From Lentisphaeria bacterium (GTDB lineage Bacteria > Verrucomicrobiota > Lentisphaeria > Victivallales > Victivallaceae): DNA of 64,000 nt. How positions within the stretch are numbered: the first letter of the stretch is position 1; every line of letters starts with the position of its first letter. The position numbers were made by a program, and so were the translations under genes. Below are positions 50,043 to 59,198 of this stretch, piece by piece. The notes beneath the pieces were generated by a model. That model ran no database searches. It worked only from the letters and a program-made list of their open reading frames with translations, and had not been told where the DNA came from. Location: assembly GCA_022768375.1 (NCBI GenBank), contig JALEMG010000010.1:111256-175255 (forward strand), given 5' to 3'.

Positions 50043-50483
50043 TCAGACGCGGCGACGTTTCGGGGGACGGCAGCCGTTGTGGGGGACCGGAGTGATATCC
50101 TTAATCACGCTGATCTCCATGCCGGCGGCGGCGATGCCGCGAACCGCGGACTCACGACCGGCGCCGGGTCCTTTGATGCGGACTTCGACTTCCTTCATGC
50201 CCAGCAACTGGGCTTTTTTGGCCGCGTCGCCGGCGATGACCTGCGCGGCGTAGGCGGTGGATTTGCGCGATCCCTTGAACCCGTTCTTTCCACCGGTGGA
50301 CCAGCAGATCACGTTGCCGTGAAGATCGGTGAAGGTGACTTTGGTATTGTTGAACGTCGCCAGAACATAGGCGATCCCGCTCGGAATGTAACGTCCGCTC
50401 TTGCTGCGCTGCTTGACCGGGGCGGCAACGGGGGTTTCCGCTTCCGGGGCAGCGACTTCTGCGACTTGCACTTCTTCAGACAT
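50043..50483 (-). CDS. rpsK: 30S ribosomal protein S11
   Basis: 146 residues. The core S11 block is complete: [58 protein letters not shown] and the C-terminal [17 protein letters not shown]. The N-terminal 28 residues form an Ala/Pro/Glu-rich extension ([15 protein letters not shown]) that is longer than in Escherichia coli. About 100 nt separate it from rpoA, where rpsD would normally be. Confidence 0.97.
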   Translation of the reverse strand: MSEEVQVAEVAAPEAETPVAAPVKQRSKSGRYIPSGIAYVLATFNNTKVTFTDLHGNVICWSTGGKNGFKGSRKSTAYAAQVIAGDAAKKAQLLGMKEVEVRIKGPGAGRESAVRGIAAAGMEISVIKDITPVPHNGCRPPKRRRV

Positions 50484-50551
50484 CTTATTTTCTTCCCAAA
50501 TTGGTTATTGTTTCAGACGGTTGAATCACCGGAACTCACGCCGCGGCCGGA

Positions 50552-50950
50552 TCAGGCTTTGGCCGCAAGACGGCGCTGAGTTTTGTCGCGGATGGCGCCG
50601 ATGGTGACCTTCTTGCCCTTGCGGGTGCGGGCATTGGTTTTGGTCCGCTGGCCGTGAACGGGCAGATTGCGGCGATGCCGGATGCCGCGATAGCAGTTGA
50701 TCTGCTGGAGACGGCGGATGTCGGCGGCCACGGCGCGGCGCAGATCGCCTTCGACGACGAGGTCGTCCTGCAGGATTTTGGTGATCGCGCCGATCTGGTC
50801 CTGCGTGAGGTCTTTGGCCATGAGGTTGCGGTCGATGCCGACTTTGGCGATGATCTCCAGCGCCTTGGCCGGTCCGATGCCGTAGAGGTAGCGCAGCGAG
50901 TATTCGACGCGCTTGTTCCCGGGGATGTCCACACCGATAATACGAGGCAT
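50552..50950 (-). CDS. rpsM: 30S ribosomal protein S13
   Basis: 132 residues. MPRIIGVDIPGNKRVEYSLR and YLYGIGPAKALEI (H2TH helix), DLRRAVAADIRRLQQINCYR, and the basic tail GQRTKTNARTRKGKKVTIGA are all S13 signatures. It lies second in the rpmJ-rpsM-rpsK-rpoA-rplQ unit. Confidence 0.97.
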   Translation of the reverse strand: MPRIIGVDIPGNKRVEYSLRYLYGIGPAKALEIIAKVGIDRNLMAKDLTQDQIGAITKILQDDLVVEGDLRRAVAADIRRLQQINCYRGIRHRRNLPVHGQRTKTNARTRKGKKVTIGAIRDKTQRRLAAKA

Positions 50951-51022
50951 GATTTCTGATCCTGTTCTTGTTTTATGTTGTTTGAATAGACTCTCGTTTC
51001 AATTGACGAATCCGCCCGGCAT

Positions 51023-51139
51023 TCAGCCCTGGCACTGCTTGTGGCGCGCATCCCGGGAACAAATCACCCGGATCTTGCCGTGACGCTTGATGATCTGGCA
51101 GAATTCGCATCTGCGCTTCACCGACGCTCTGACTTTCAT
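51023..51139 (-). CDS. rpmJ: 50S ribosomal protein L36
   Basis: 38 residues: [20 protein letters not shown] then [18 protein letters not shown]. Zinc-binding form with Cys 11, Cys 14, Cys 27 and His 33. It is first gene of this operon fragment. Upstream, on the same strand, lies a 428-bp intergenic stretch, so the usual preceding secY/infA genes are absent here. Confidence 0.93.
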   Translation of the reverse strand: MKVRASVKRRCEFCQIIKRHGKIRVICSRDARHKQCQG

Positions 51140-51567
51140 AACTTTCTTTCTCCCGTTGTGGCCCCTGGGCCGTTTTGCTGCCGCTTCATGATTTTGCCGG
51201 GTCCGCGGGGGGCCGGAACCCGGACCCGAACGCGTGTCGACACGACAAAAGACGCGTAACCACCCCCTCCCGGAAACATTCCGGAAAAGGATCGTGACGC
51301 CGTACAAACTAAGCTTGCCTCGGTCGTGCGGAAGCGCCAACCCGGTACGGGCGGTGGAATTGTGTGCCGTCCCGGAGAAGCGTCCTACTTCCGCTGTTTT
51401 CTCATAAAATACCACTTCGGAGAGTCTTTTTCAAGGGCCCGGCGGTTTTTTTTGGGCTTTTTCTTGAAAACGCGCGGCGCCGTCTTGAAAAAAAGCGTTT
51501 GGCAAGTTACGTTATGAATACGGAAAATCGCGGGTCAGGATGAAACCAGTTCGGGAAGGAAAGTGGT
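51140..51567. other. Divergent intergenic region between rpmJ and the PurF paralogue
   Basis: 428 bp with no credible gene. A minus-strand -10 TATTTT (51404-51409) with a -35 TTGAAA at 51429-51434 (19-bp spacing, weak) could drive the ribosomal operon. The plus-strand promoter for the PurF paralogue is listed separately. Otherwise nothing seen. Confidence 0.45.
51485..51513 (+). promoter_or_regulatory. Putative promoter of the PurF paralogue-speE unit
   Basis: -35 TTGAAA (51485-51490), 17-bp spacer, -10 TACGTT (51508-51513), 54 bp before the ATG at 51568. The -10 is weak. Confidence 0.4.
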
Positions 51568-53013
51568 ATGGGTGGTTTTTTCGGGGTTGTTTCCGTCGGG
51601 GACTGCGTGAGCGATCTCTACTTCGGGATTGACTATCATTCGCATTTGGGTACGCGGCGCGGCGGCATCGCCGTGGCCCGGGAAGACGGCGGGATCGACC
51701 GGCGGATCCACGACATCAGCAACTCCCAGTTTCGTTCCAAGTTCGACGACGAGATCGGCGGTTTTTCCGGCCGGTGCGGCATCGGCGTCATCAGCGATAC
51801 GGAGGACCAGCCGCTCATCATTACCAGTCAACTGGGGACGTTCGCCATCTGTACGGTCGGCAAGATCAACAACATCGAGGAGATCGTCGATCTGGCCTTC
51901 GCCTCGGGCTGTTCCCATCTCTCCGAATCGGGCGACGGCGAGCCCAATCCCACCGAGGTGACGGCCATGCTGATCAGCCGCGGCAACACGGTGGCCGCCG
52001 GCATCGAATACGCGCAGAAGGTCATCGACGGCTCCTGTTCGCTCCTGATTCTCCGGGGCGACCGGATTTTCGCCGCGCGGGACCGCTACGGGCGCACCCC
52101 GGTGATCATCGGGCGCAAGGAAGGGGCCTACGCGGTGACGATGGAGACCACCGCGTTTCCGAATCTGGACTACGAGACCGTGCGGGAACTCGGGCCCGGC
52201 GAGATCGTGGAGATCACCGCGGACGGGGTCCGGCAGTTGCGGGCTCCCGGGCGGACCTGCAAGATATGCAGTTTCTACTGGGTCTATTACGGTTATCCGT
52301 CGAGTTGCTACGAGGGCGTCAATACCGAGAGCGCCCGTTACCGCAACGGCGCCAGCATGGCGAAACGGGATGCCGCGATCTTAGGTGAGATCGATTCGAT
52401 TTGCGGCATTCCCGACTCCGGGGTCGCCCATGCGGTGGGGTATTCCAACGCCGCCGGCAAGCCGTACCAGCGGGCTTTCGTCAAGTACACCCCGACCTGG
52501 CCCCGCAGTTTCATGCCCCAGAACCAGAAGATCCGGGAAAAGATCGCCCGGATGAAACTGGTCCCCGTGGACGAGCAGATCCGGGGCAAGCGGCTGCTTT
52601 TTTGCGACGACTCCATCGTGCGCGGCACCCAGTTGCGCGACACGGTGGGGCGGCTCTACCGGCGGGGGGCGAAGGAAGTGCACATGCGTTCGGCCTGCCC
52701 GCCGCTGGTATTCGGGTGCCGGTTTCTGAATTTTTCCCGTTCCCGCAGCGAACTGGACCTGGCGGCGCGCCGGGCGATCTGGCGTCTGGAAAACGGCAAA
52801 GTGACCGACGAGGTGCTGCGGGAGTACCTCGTCTACGGTTCGCCCCGGTATGAACGGATGGTCGAGGAGATTCGCAAGGAACTGAATCTGACGACGCTGA
52901 AATTTCAGAAACTGGAGTCGCTCATCGAAGCGATCGGTGTGCCGCCGGACCGGGTCTGCACCTATTGCTGGAACGGGCGCGACGTGGAGAGCGAAGCACC
53001 GGAATTCGAGTGA
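51568..53013 (+). CDS. PurF-like amidophosphoribosyltransferase paralogue lacking the catalytic Cys
   Basis: 481 residues. The N-terminal Ntn glutaminase-like domain begins MGGFFGVVS, where genuine PurF has a Met-Cys-Gly start and uses Cys as nucleophile; here position 2 is Gly. It keeps the DYHSHLGTRRGGIAV pattern. The C-terminal phosphoribosyltransferase domain has the PRPP motif LLFCDDSIVRGTQLRD (about 343-358). A Cys cluster CKICSFYWVYYGYPSSCYEG occurs near residue 231. Without the nucleophile it cannot hydrolyse glutamine in the standard way, so it may use ammonia or another amine, or be regulatory. Similar paralogues occur in other bacteria. The neighbour is speE (12 nt). Confidence 0.82.
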   Translation: MGGFFGVVSVGDCVSDLYFGIDYHSHLGTRRGGIAVAREDGGIDRRIHDISNSQFRSKFDDEIGGFSGRCGIGVISDTEDQPLIITSQLGTFAICTVGKINNIEEIVDLAFASGCSHLSESGDGEPNPTEVTAMLISRGNTVAAGIEYAQKVIDGSCSLLILRGDRIFAARDRYGRTPVIIGRKEGAYAVTMETTAFPNLDYETVRELGPGEIVEITADGVRQLRAPGRTCKICSFYWVYYGYPSSCYEGVNTESARYRNGASMAKRDAAILGEIDSICGIPDSGVAHAVGYSNAAGKPYQRAFVKYTPTWPRSFMPQNQKIREKIARMKLVPVDEQIRGKRLLFCDDSIVRGTQLRDTVGRLYRRGAKEVHMRSACPPLVFGCRFLNFSRSRSELDLAARRAIWRLENGKVTDEVLREYLVYGSPRYERMVEEIRKELNLTTLKFQKLESLIEAIGVPPDRVCTYCWNGRDVESEAPEFE

Positions 53014-53025
53014 GGCGAAAGAAGA

Positions 53026-53880
53026 ATGGAAGGCAACTGGATCACGGAGGCGGCCAACGGTTACGGTCAGACCATCGAGGTCACCCGCACCCTCTGTTCC
53101 CGGCAGAGCCGGTATCAGAAGATCGAAGTTTACGAGACGAGAAAACTTGGCCGGCTGCTGTTGCTGGACGGCATCATTCAGTTGACTTCGGCGGACGAAT
53201 TCGCCTATCAGGAGATGATGGCGCACCTGCCTTACTACGTGCACGGCGCCCCGGAGAACGTGCTGGTCATCGGCGGCGGCGACGGCGGGGTCCTGCGCGA
53301 ACTGGGCCGGCATCCGGGCATCAGACAACTGGACCTTTGCGAAATCGACTTCGAGGTGATCCGGGCCGCGCAGGAGTTTCTGCCGGAACTGGCCTGCGGG
53401 TTCAACGACCCTCGCGTGCGCGTCAACATTGCCGACGGCAGCGAATACGTCAAGAGCCACCCGGAGGAATACGACCTCATCATCGTGGATTCCACCGATC
53501 CCGGCGGTCCGGGCGCCCCGCTTTTTACCGCGGATTTCTACGCCGATTTGAAGCGGGCGCTGCGGCCGGGCGGCGTGGCGGCGACCCAGGCCGAATCGCC
53601 GTGGCTGCTGCCGGACGTGGTCGGCCGACTGCTGACGGCGGCCGGAAGAAACTTCCTTCATGCCGATTATGCCGCGATTTCGGTTCCGACCTATCCCACC
53701 GGGATGATCGGCTGCTGCGTGGCTTCCGACGACCGGAATCCGGCGGAACCGGCCCGCGAACCGGAGGCGGAACTGGCGCGGACGCTGCGGTACTACAACG
53801 CGGAGGTGCATCGGGCCGCGTTCGCCAAACCGCAATTCGTGAAACGGATTCTGTCCGGGGAATCCCGTTTTCAGGGATGA
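53026..53880 (+). CDS. speE: Spermidine synthase (polyamine aminopropyltransferase)
   Basis: 284 residues. N-terminal beta-hairpin domain (YGQTIEVTRTLCSRQS), then Rossmann methyltransferase-like fold with VLVIGGGDGGVLRELGRH (about 82-99), CEIDFEVI and the catalytic IVDSTDPGGPGAPLFTADFY (about 154-173). Transfers aminopropyl from decarboxylated SAM to putrescine. Usual length. It follows the PurF paralogue closely; a functional connection is not obvious, though both touch nitrogen/SAM metabolism. Confidence 0.93.
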   Translation: MEGNWITEAANGYGQTIEVTRTLCSRQSRYQKIEVYETRKLGRLLLLDGIIQLTSADEFAYQEMMAHLPYYVHGAPENVLVIGGGDGGVLRELGRHPGIRQLDLCEIDFEVIRAAQEFLPELACGFNDPRVRVNIADGSEYVKSHPEEYDLIIVDSTDPGGPGAPLFTADFYADLKRALRPGGVAATQAESPWLLPDVVGRLLTAAGRNFLHADYAAISVPTYPTGMIGCCVASDDRNPAEPAREPEAELARTLRYYNAEVHRAAFAKPQFVKRILSGESRFQG

Positions 53881-53917
53881 AAAACGAAAAAAAAGCGAAA
53901 ATATCCGGGAAAGGGGT

Positions 53918-53946
53918 TTGCAAAACCGCGGGAGTGCGGGTATATT
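53918..53946 (+). promoter_or_regulatory. Promoter of the tRNA-Leu/tRNA-Thr/tuf transcription unit
   Basis: -35 TTGCAA (53918-53923), 17-bp spacer, -10 TATATT (53941-53946), 49 bp before tRNA-Leu. One of the best promoter matches in the window. Confidence 0.7.
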
Positions 53947-53994
53947 AGGCGTTGTTCGCGTTTCAAGACCGGATTTTGCCGGTCTGCGTAACAT

Positions 53995-54079
53995 GCTCGG
54001 GTGGCGGAATTGGCAGACGCGTATGGTTGAGGTCCATATGGAGTAATCCTTGGGGGTTCAAGTCCCCCCTCGAGTACCA
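53995..54079 (+). tRNA. tRNA-Leu (anticodon GAG)
   Basis: Class II tRNA with long variable arm and encoded CCA. Acceptor GCTCGGG pairs with CTCGAGT. The anticodon loop TTGAGGT between stems TATGG and CCATA gives anticodon GAG. T-loop GTTCAAGTC is present. Confidence 0.93.
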
Positions 54080-54100
54080 GTTTCAGGTTGGGCATGGCAT

Positions 54101-54176
54101 GCCTACATAGCTCAGTCGGTAGAGCACATCCTTGGTAAGGATGAGGTCTCCGGTTCAAGTCCGGATGTAGGCTCCA
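54101..54176 (+). tRNA. tRNA-Thr (anticodon GGT)
   Basis: Standard 76-nt cloverleaf with encoded CCA. Acceptor GCCTACA/TGTAGGC. Anticodon stem CATCC/GGATG with loop TTGGTAA gives GGT. T-loop GTTCAAGTC. It lies 52 nt upstream of tuf, a classic arrangement. Confidence 0.95.
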
Positions 54177-54227
54177 GTTTTCAGGTAAGAGTTTTGTTCG
54201 GAAACCAAAACCCGTCAGGAGGAAAAA

Positions 54228-55427
<1,200 letters not shown>

Positions 55428-55432
55428 GCGAT

Positions 55433-55496
55433 TTCAGGGGTTGCCCCTGAAGTGCGGATTCAGTCCCGGACCGCCGCGAAAAACGACGGTCCGGGA
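55433..55496 (+). other. Two RNA hairpins in the tuf-rpmG spacer
   Basis: TTCAGGGG-TTG-CCCCTGAA (55433-55451) and TCCCGGACC...GGTCCGGGA (55464-55496). Neither is followed by a T tract, so they are better seen as processing or stability elements than as terminators. Confidence 0.55.
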
Positions 55497-55537
55497 TAAT
55501 GTCGTAATAAACAAACTGAATATGATAGAGGGCTGAA

Positions 55538-55690
55538 ATGGCTCGTGAACTGGTGATTTTGGAGTGTACGGAGTGCAAGCGTCGCAATTATACGACGACG
55601 AAGGAGAAGCGCAACACTCCCGAGCGGCTGGAAAAGAAGAAGTACTGCCCTTTTGAGCGCAAGCACACCGTACACAAGGAAACCCGCTGA
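55538..55690 (+). CDS. rpmG: 50S ribosomal protein L33
   Basis: 50 residues: [20 protein letters not shown], then [20 protein letters not shown] and KHTVHKETR. The first zinc knuckle CTEC is intact, but the second reads CPFE where zinc-binding L33 has CxxC, so zinc binding would lack one ligand. It lies between tuf and tRNA-Trp, its normal position before secE. Confidence 0.93.
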   Translation: MARELVILECTECKRRNYTTTKEKRNTPERLEKKKYCPFERKHTVHKETR

Positions 55691-55713
55691 CATCGCGGGA
55701 TAGGTTTTTGTAC

Positions 55714-55790
55714 AGGAAAGTAGCTCAGTTGGCTAGAGCGGCGGTCTCCAAAACCGCAGGTCGTGAGTTCGAGCCTCACCTTTCCTGCCA
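55714..55790 (+). tRNA. tRNA-Trp (anticodon CCA)
   Basis: Acceptor AGGAAAG/CTTTCCT with encoded CCA. Anticodon stem GCGGT/ACCGC and loop CTCCAAA give CCA. T-loop GTTCGAGCC. It lies between rpmG and secE as in many bacteria. Confidence 0.95.
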
Positions 55791-55830
55791 GTATTCCGAA
55801 TGACGGATAACGAGGCGAAACAGGGACGAT

Positions 55831-56064
55831 ATGGAGAAGAACAAAAAGGGTTGGATCGCCGGTTTTGATTCCATGACCGGTCGCATCCGCGGTTTTTGCG
55901 CGGATACGGTTGCCGAATTGCGGCGTTGTTCGTGGCCCAGCCGCCGCCAGTTGCTGGAATCGACGTTGCTGGTCGTGGTGGCGATGGTCGTTCTGGCCTG
56001 TTTTGTCGCCGGCGTCGATGAGATCGCCCGGGTGCTCATCCGTTGGGTGACGGTGCGCAGTTAG
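55831..56064 (+). CDS. secE: Preprotein translocase subunit SecE
   Basis: 77 residues, single TM helix near 50-68 (LLVVVAMVVLACFVAGVDEI) preceded by the family amphipathic segment VAELRRCSWPSRRQLLESTL. Third core component of the SecYEG channel in the inner membrane. It is immediately upstream of nusG. Confidence 0.93.
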   Translation: MEKNKKGWIAGFDSMTGRIRGFCADTVAELRRCSWPSRRQLLESTLLVVVAMVVLACFVAGVDEIARVLIRWVTVRS

Positions 56065-56097
56065 TTTCAACGCATGGAAGTTCCGGTGGATTAAGTT

Positions 56098-56679
56098 ATG
56101 GACGAAGCAGTCGAAAAACAGCAGGATACCCGCGGTCAGTGGTTTGTCATTCAGACCTTGTCCGGGCACGAGAACAAAGTGCGGGACACCATTAACCGGC
56201 AGTTGCATCTGGGAGACGAGATCCCCGTTTACGAGGCGCTGATCCCGGAGAATAAAGTCAAGGAGATTCGCCGCGGCAAGGCGGTGACCGTGACGAAAAA
56301 ATTCTTCCCCGGCTATGTGCTGGTGCGCATGGACCTTTACGGGGAGGACGGCGCGGTTAACGAGAAGGCGTGGTATTTCGTGCGCAACGTTCAGGGTGTG
56401 CTCGGTTTTCTGGGCAACGCCACCCGTCCGGCTCCGCTGACGGAGCAGGAGTTTCTGGACATGAATCCGGCGCTGGCCGGAGAGACGCCGCCGCCGATGC
56501 TGGTCATCGGGGTCAAGGTCGGCGATGTGGTCCGGATCAAGGACGGCGCATTCATGGGATACGAGGGCAACGTGGAGAGTGTCGACGAGACCCGCGGCCG
56601 GCTGACGGTGGTGATCTCGATCTTCGGGCGTTCGACCCCGGTGGAATTGGAGTTTTGGCAGGTCGAGCCGGCGGTGTGA
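56098..56679 (+). CDS. nusG: Transcription termination/antitermination protein NusG
   Basis: 193 residues. NGN domain at about 15-125 (WFVIQTLSGHENKVRDTINR, KKFFPGYVLVRMDLYGEDG, and ...NVQGVLGFLG). KOW motif near the C-terminus (VGDVVRIKDGAFMGYEGNVE, about 142-161). Links RNA polymerase to Rho and the ribosome. Confidence 0.96.
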   Translation: MDEAVEKQQDTRGQWFVIQTLSGHENKVRDTINRQLHLGDEIPVYEALIPENKVKEIRRGKAVTVTKKFFPGYVLVRMDLYGEDGAVNEKAWYFVRNVQGVLGFLGNATRPAPLTEQEFLDMNPALAGETPPPMLVIGVKVGDVVRIKDGAFMGYEGNVESVDETRGRLTVVISIFGRSTPVELEFWQVEPAV

Positions 56680-56776
56680 CCGCGGGTTCGAGACTTTAGT
56701 GAGAAGGAGTGGACATCGGTCGCGGGAGGAATCCTGTCAATCCTGACCGGACGGTGTCGAAGTAAAGGAAGTAATC

Positions 56777-57205
56777 ATGGCAAAGAAGATTACAGGCTTG
56801 ATCCGGTTGCAGATCCCGGCAGGCGCAGCGAATCCGGCTCCCCCCATCGGACCGGCGCTGGGTGCCGCGGGCTGTAACATCATGGAGTTCTGTAAGCAGT
56901 TCAATGCCGCCACTCAAGCTCAGAGCGGTACGGTTATTCCGGTGGTGATCACGGTCTATCAGGACCGGTCGTTCACGTTCATCTGCAAATCCCCCCCGGC
57001 GGCGGTTCTGATCAAGAAAGCCGCGGGGCTCGCATCCGGCGCCAAGAAGCCGGGCAGCGAGAAAGCGGGGAAAATCACCCGCGCGCAGATCCGTGAAATC
57101 GTCCAGATCAAACGGGAAGACATCAACGCCCGGAGTGAAGAAGCGGCGATGCGCATCATCGAAGGAACCGCGCGCAGCATGGGAATCGAGGTGGTCGATG
57201 CGTAG
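56777..57205 (+). CDS. rplK: 50S ribosomal protein L11
   Basis: 142 residues: [58 protein letters not shown] and the C-terminal [14 protein letters not shown] motif. Forms the L11 stalk base. It overlaps rplA by eight bases. Confidence 0.97.
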   Translation: MAKKITGLIRLQIPAGAANPAPPIGPALGAAGCNIMEFCKQFNAATQAQSGTVIPVVITVYQDRSFTFICKSPPAAVLIKKAAGLASGAKKPGSEKAGKITRAQIREIVQIKREDINARSEEAAMRIIEGTARSMGIEVVDA

Positions 57206-57902
57206 AAGCAAACTGTACAGAAAGCAGTTGGAGTCGCTGGGCGACCTCCAGTTGCGCCGCGGCGTCGGCGAGGCGATCGCTCTGCTCAAGGCTCTGCCGG
57301 GAGTGAAGTTCGATCAGACCGTCGAAGTCGCGTACAAACTCGGCATTGATCCGCGCAAGTCGGATCAGACGGTCCGCGGCGTCTGCCCGATGCCCCGGGG
57401 AACCGGCAAACAGGTCCGCGTGGCGGTGGTTTGCGACGGTCCGGCGGCGGCGGAAGCCAAGGAGGCGGGTGCCGACATCGTGGGGTACGAAGACCTGGTT
57501 CAGCGGATCAAGGACGGTTTTCAGGATTTCGACACCCTGATCGCCACGCCGGAAGCGATGAAAATGGTGCGTCCTTTGGGACGTCAACTCGGTCCCCGCG
57601 GTCTGATGCCGAATCCCAAGACGGGAACGGTCACCGACGCGGTCGGTGCGGCGGTGCGTGAGGCGAAAGCCGGTCGTGCGGAGTTCCGTGCGGACCGCGG
57701 CGCCTGCGTGCACGTGCCCATCGGCAAGTTGTCGTTCGAGGCGGATGCGCTCAAGGAGAACTTCGACGCCCTCTGTGATGCGATTCAAAAGGCGCGTCCG
57801 GTTTCGGCCAAGGGGGTGTACATCATCTCCTGCACGATCTCCGCTACGATGACCCCCGGCATCAAGATCAACCTCAAGGAATTGGTGAGGGCGGCGAAAT
57901 GA
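57198..57902 (+). CDS. rplA: 50S ribosomal protein L1
   Basis: 234 residues from ATG 57198, which overlaps the rplK stop by eight bases. [57 protein letters not shown] (the L1 signature, about 130-149) and the C-terminal [14 protein letters not shown] are all present. L1 stalk protein; in many bacteria it also represses its own operon at the mRNA level. Confidence 0.97.
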   Translation: MRRSKLYRKQLESLGDLQLRRGVGEAIALLKALPGVKFDQTVEVAYKLGIDPRKSDQTVRGVCPMPRGTGKQVRVAVVCDGPAAAEAKEAGADIVGYEDLVQRIKDGFQDFDTLIATPEAMKMVRPLGRQLGPRGLMPNPKTGTVTDAVGAAVREAKAGRAEFRADRGACVHVPIGKLSFEADALKENFDALCDAIQKARPVSAKGVYIISCTISATMTPGIKINLKELVRAAK

Positions 57903-58429
57903 GAAGTGAAAAAGTCTATCTGGTGAATTCGATCGTCGATGCGGTCAAGAATTCCGACTTCGTCTATTTCGTCTCCTACGCCGGCATCACGGTCAAGAGT
58001 TTCTCCGACCTGCGCAATCAACTCGCCGCTCAGGGCGCGGTCTGCCGGGTGATGAAGAACACCTTGATCCGGAAAGCCGCCGACCAGTTGGAACTGGCCG
58101 GAGTTGAGGCGATCGACCTGACCGCCAGCACCGCGATGGTGTTCGGCAGGGGCGACAGCAGTGCCGTGGCCAAACTGCTGGCGGAATTCGGGAAGAAACA
58201 GGAACAGGTCAAGGCCAAAGGCGGTTACATGGACGGCGCGGTGCTGTCCGCCGCCGAAGTCGGCGCGCTGGCGGATCTGCCGGCCAAACCGGTGCTTCAG
58301 GCAATGCTGCTCGGTGTCCTTCAGGCTCCGGCGCGCAACCTCGTCACTGTGCTTAACGCCAAAGCGTCGAGCATCGTCAACGTGGTCAACGCCTATAAAG
58401 ACAAACTTGAGAACGCGAACAATCAATAA
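57899..58429 (+). CDS. rplJ: 50S ribosomal protein L10
   Basis: 176 residues: VYLVNSIVDAVKNSDFVYFV, GITVKSFSDLRNQLAAQGAV, CRVMKNTLIRKAADQ and a C-terminal helical segment (IVNVVNAYKDKLENANNQ) that binds L7/L12 dimers. It starts four nt before the rplA stop and precedes rplL. Confidence 0.96.
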   Translation: MRSEKVYLVNSIVDAVKNSDFVYFVSYAGITVKSFSDLRNQLAAQGAVCRVMKNTLIRKAADQLELAGVEAIDLTASTAMVFGRGDSSAVAKLLAEFGKKQEQVKAKGGYMDGAVLSAAEVGALADLPAKPVLQAMLLGVLQAPARNLVTVLNAKASSIVNVVNAYKDKLENANNQ

Positions 58430-58447
58430 GCATGGGAGGCATTCAAG

Positions 58448-58837
58448 ATGTCCGAAGAAAACAAAATGGAAGAGTTCGTTTCCTACGTTGAGAACATGAC
58501 CGTTCTGGAACTTTCCAAACTGGTCAAGACCCTCGAAGAGCGTCTCGGCGTGAGCGCCGCCGCTCCGGTTGCGGTCGCCGCCGCGGCTCCGGCCGCCGCC
58601 GCCGCGGCTCCGGCCGAGGAGAAAACTGAGTTCGATGTGATCCTCGCCGGTTTCGATGACAGCAAGAAGATCGCCGTCATCAAAGAGATCCGCGCCATCA
58701 CCGGTCTGGGCCTGAAAGAGGCCAAAGACATGGTCGAGGGTGCGCCGAAGACCGTCAAGGAAGGCATCGCCAAGGACGAAGCCGACAAGATCAAAGCCCA
58801 GTTGGAAGGCGCCGGCGCCAAAGTCGAAGTCAAGTAA
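58448..58837 (+). CDS. rplL: 50S ribosomal protein L7/L12
   Basis: 129 residues. N-terminal dimerisation domain ([20 protein letters not shown]), an Ala/Pro-rich hinge (about 37-57), and CTD with [20 protein letters not shown] and the [20 protein letters not shown] factor-binding helix (about 86-105). Stalk protein contacting translation GTPases. It is followed by a strong hairpin before rpoB. Confidence 0.97.
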   Translation: MSEENKMEEFVSYVENMTVLELSKLVKTLEERLGVSAAAPVAVAAAAPAAAAAAPAEEKTEFDVILAGFDDSKKIAVIKEIRAITGLGLKEAKDMVEGAPKTVKEGIAKDEADKIKAQLEGAGAKVEVK

Positions 58838-59198
58838 TTTCGGCACGGGTTTCACCACGGCGGCGGGGATCAGTCCCCGTCCGCCGCGGTTTCGTGTTTT
58901 CCCGATGGGATGGCGATACCGTCGGGCGGAGAGTGCGGAAAGCATCGCCGAAAAGAAAAAATTTTCCCGTCGGACAGTGTGGTTTTTTGCTGGACCGGCG
59001 CGGGATTCCCGGGACGCGGATGTGGTTTTTTGTCCGTTCCCGATCAGGTTCCGATTTCGTCCCCCGACAAGGGGGAAGTTGAGATCGGCTGTTTTGTGCA
59101 GAGGCAATGGCTTTAATATGCAACTCGCTGAGGAGCAACGATTTGCAAATTATTTTCAAATAAAAATGACCGATAACCGTAACAGATAAGGTAACACT
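58838..59198 (+). other. rplL-rpoB intergenic leader
   Basis: 361 bp without a credible gene. It holds the rplL-distal terminator/attenuator (58855-58900), then a leader with a T-rich middle and an AT-rich end just before rpoB. No clear promoter for rpoB was found; ATAT-like sequences near 59118 are possible. Confidence 0.5.
58855..58900 (+). terminator. Terminator/attenuator between rplL and rpoB
   Basis: Stem CCACGGCGG-CGGGGA / TCCCCG-TCCGCCG-CGG with loop CAG-type, followed by TTTCGTGTTTT (58855-58900). It resembles the partial terminator found between rplL and rpoB in other bacteria, which sets the ribosomal protein to polymerase ratio. Confidence 0.75.

Noticed and set aside
55464..55496. 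Terminator after tuf
   Set aside because: The stem is strong but no T tract follows, and rpmG continues in the same direction 41 bp later.
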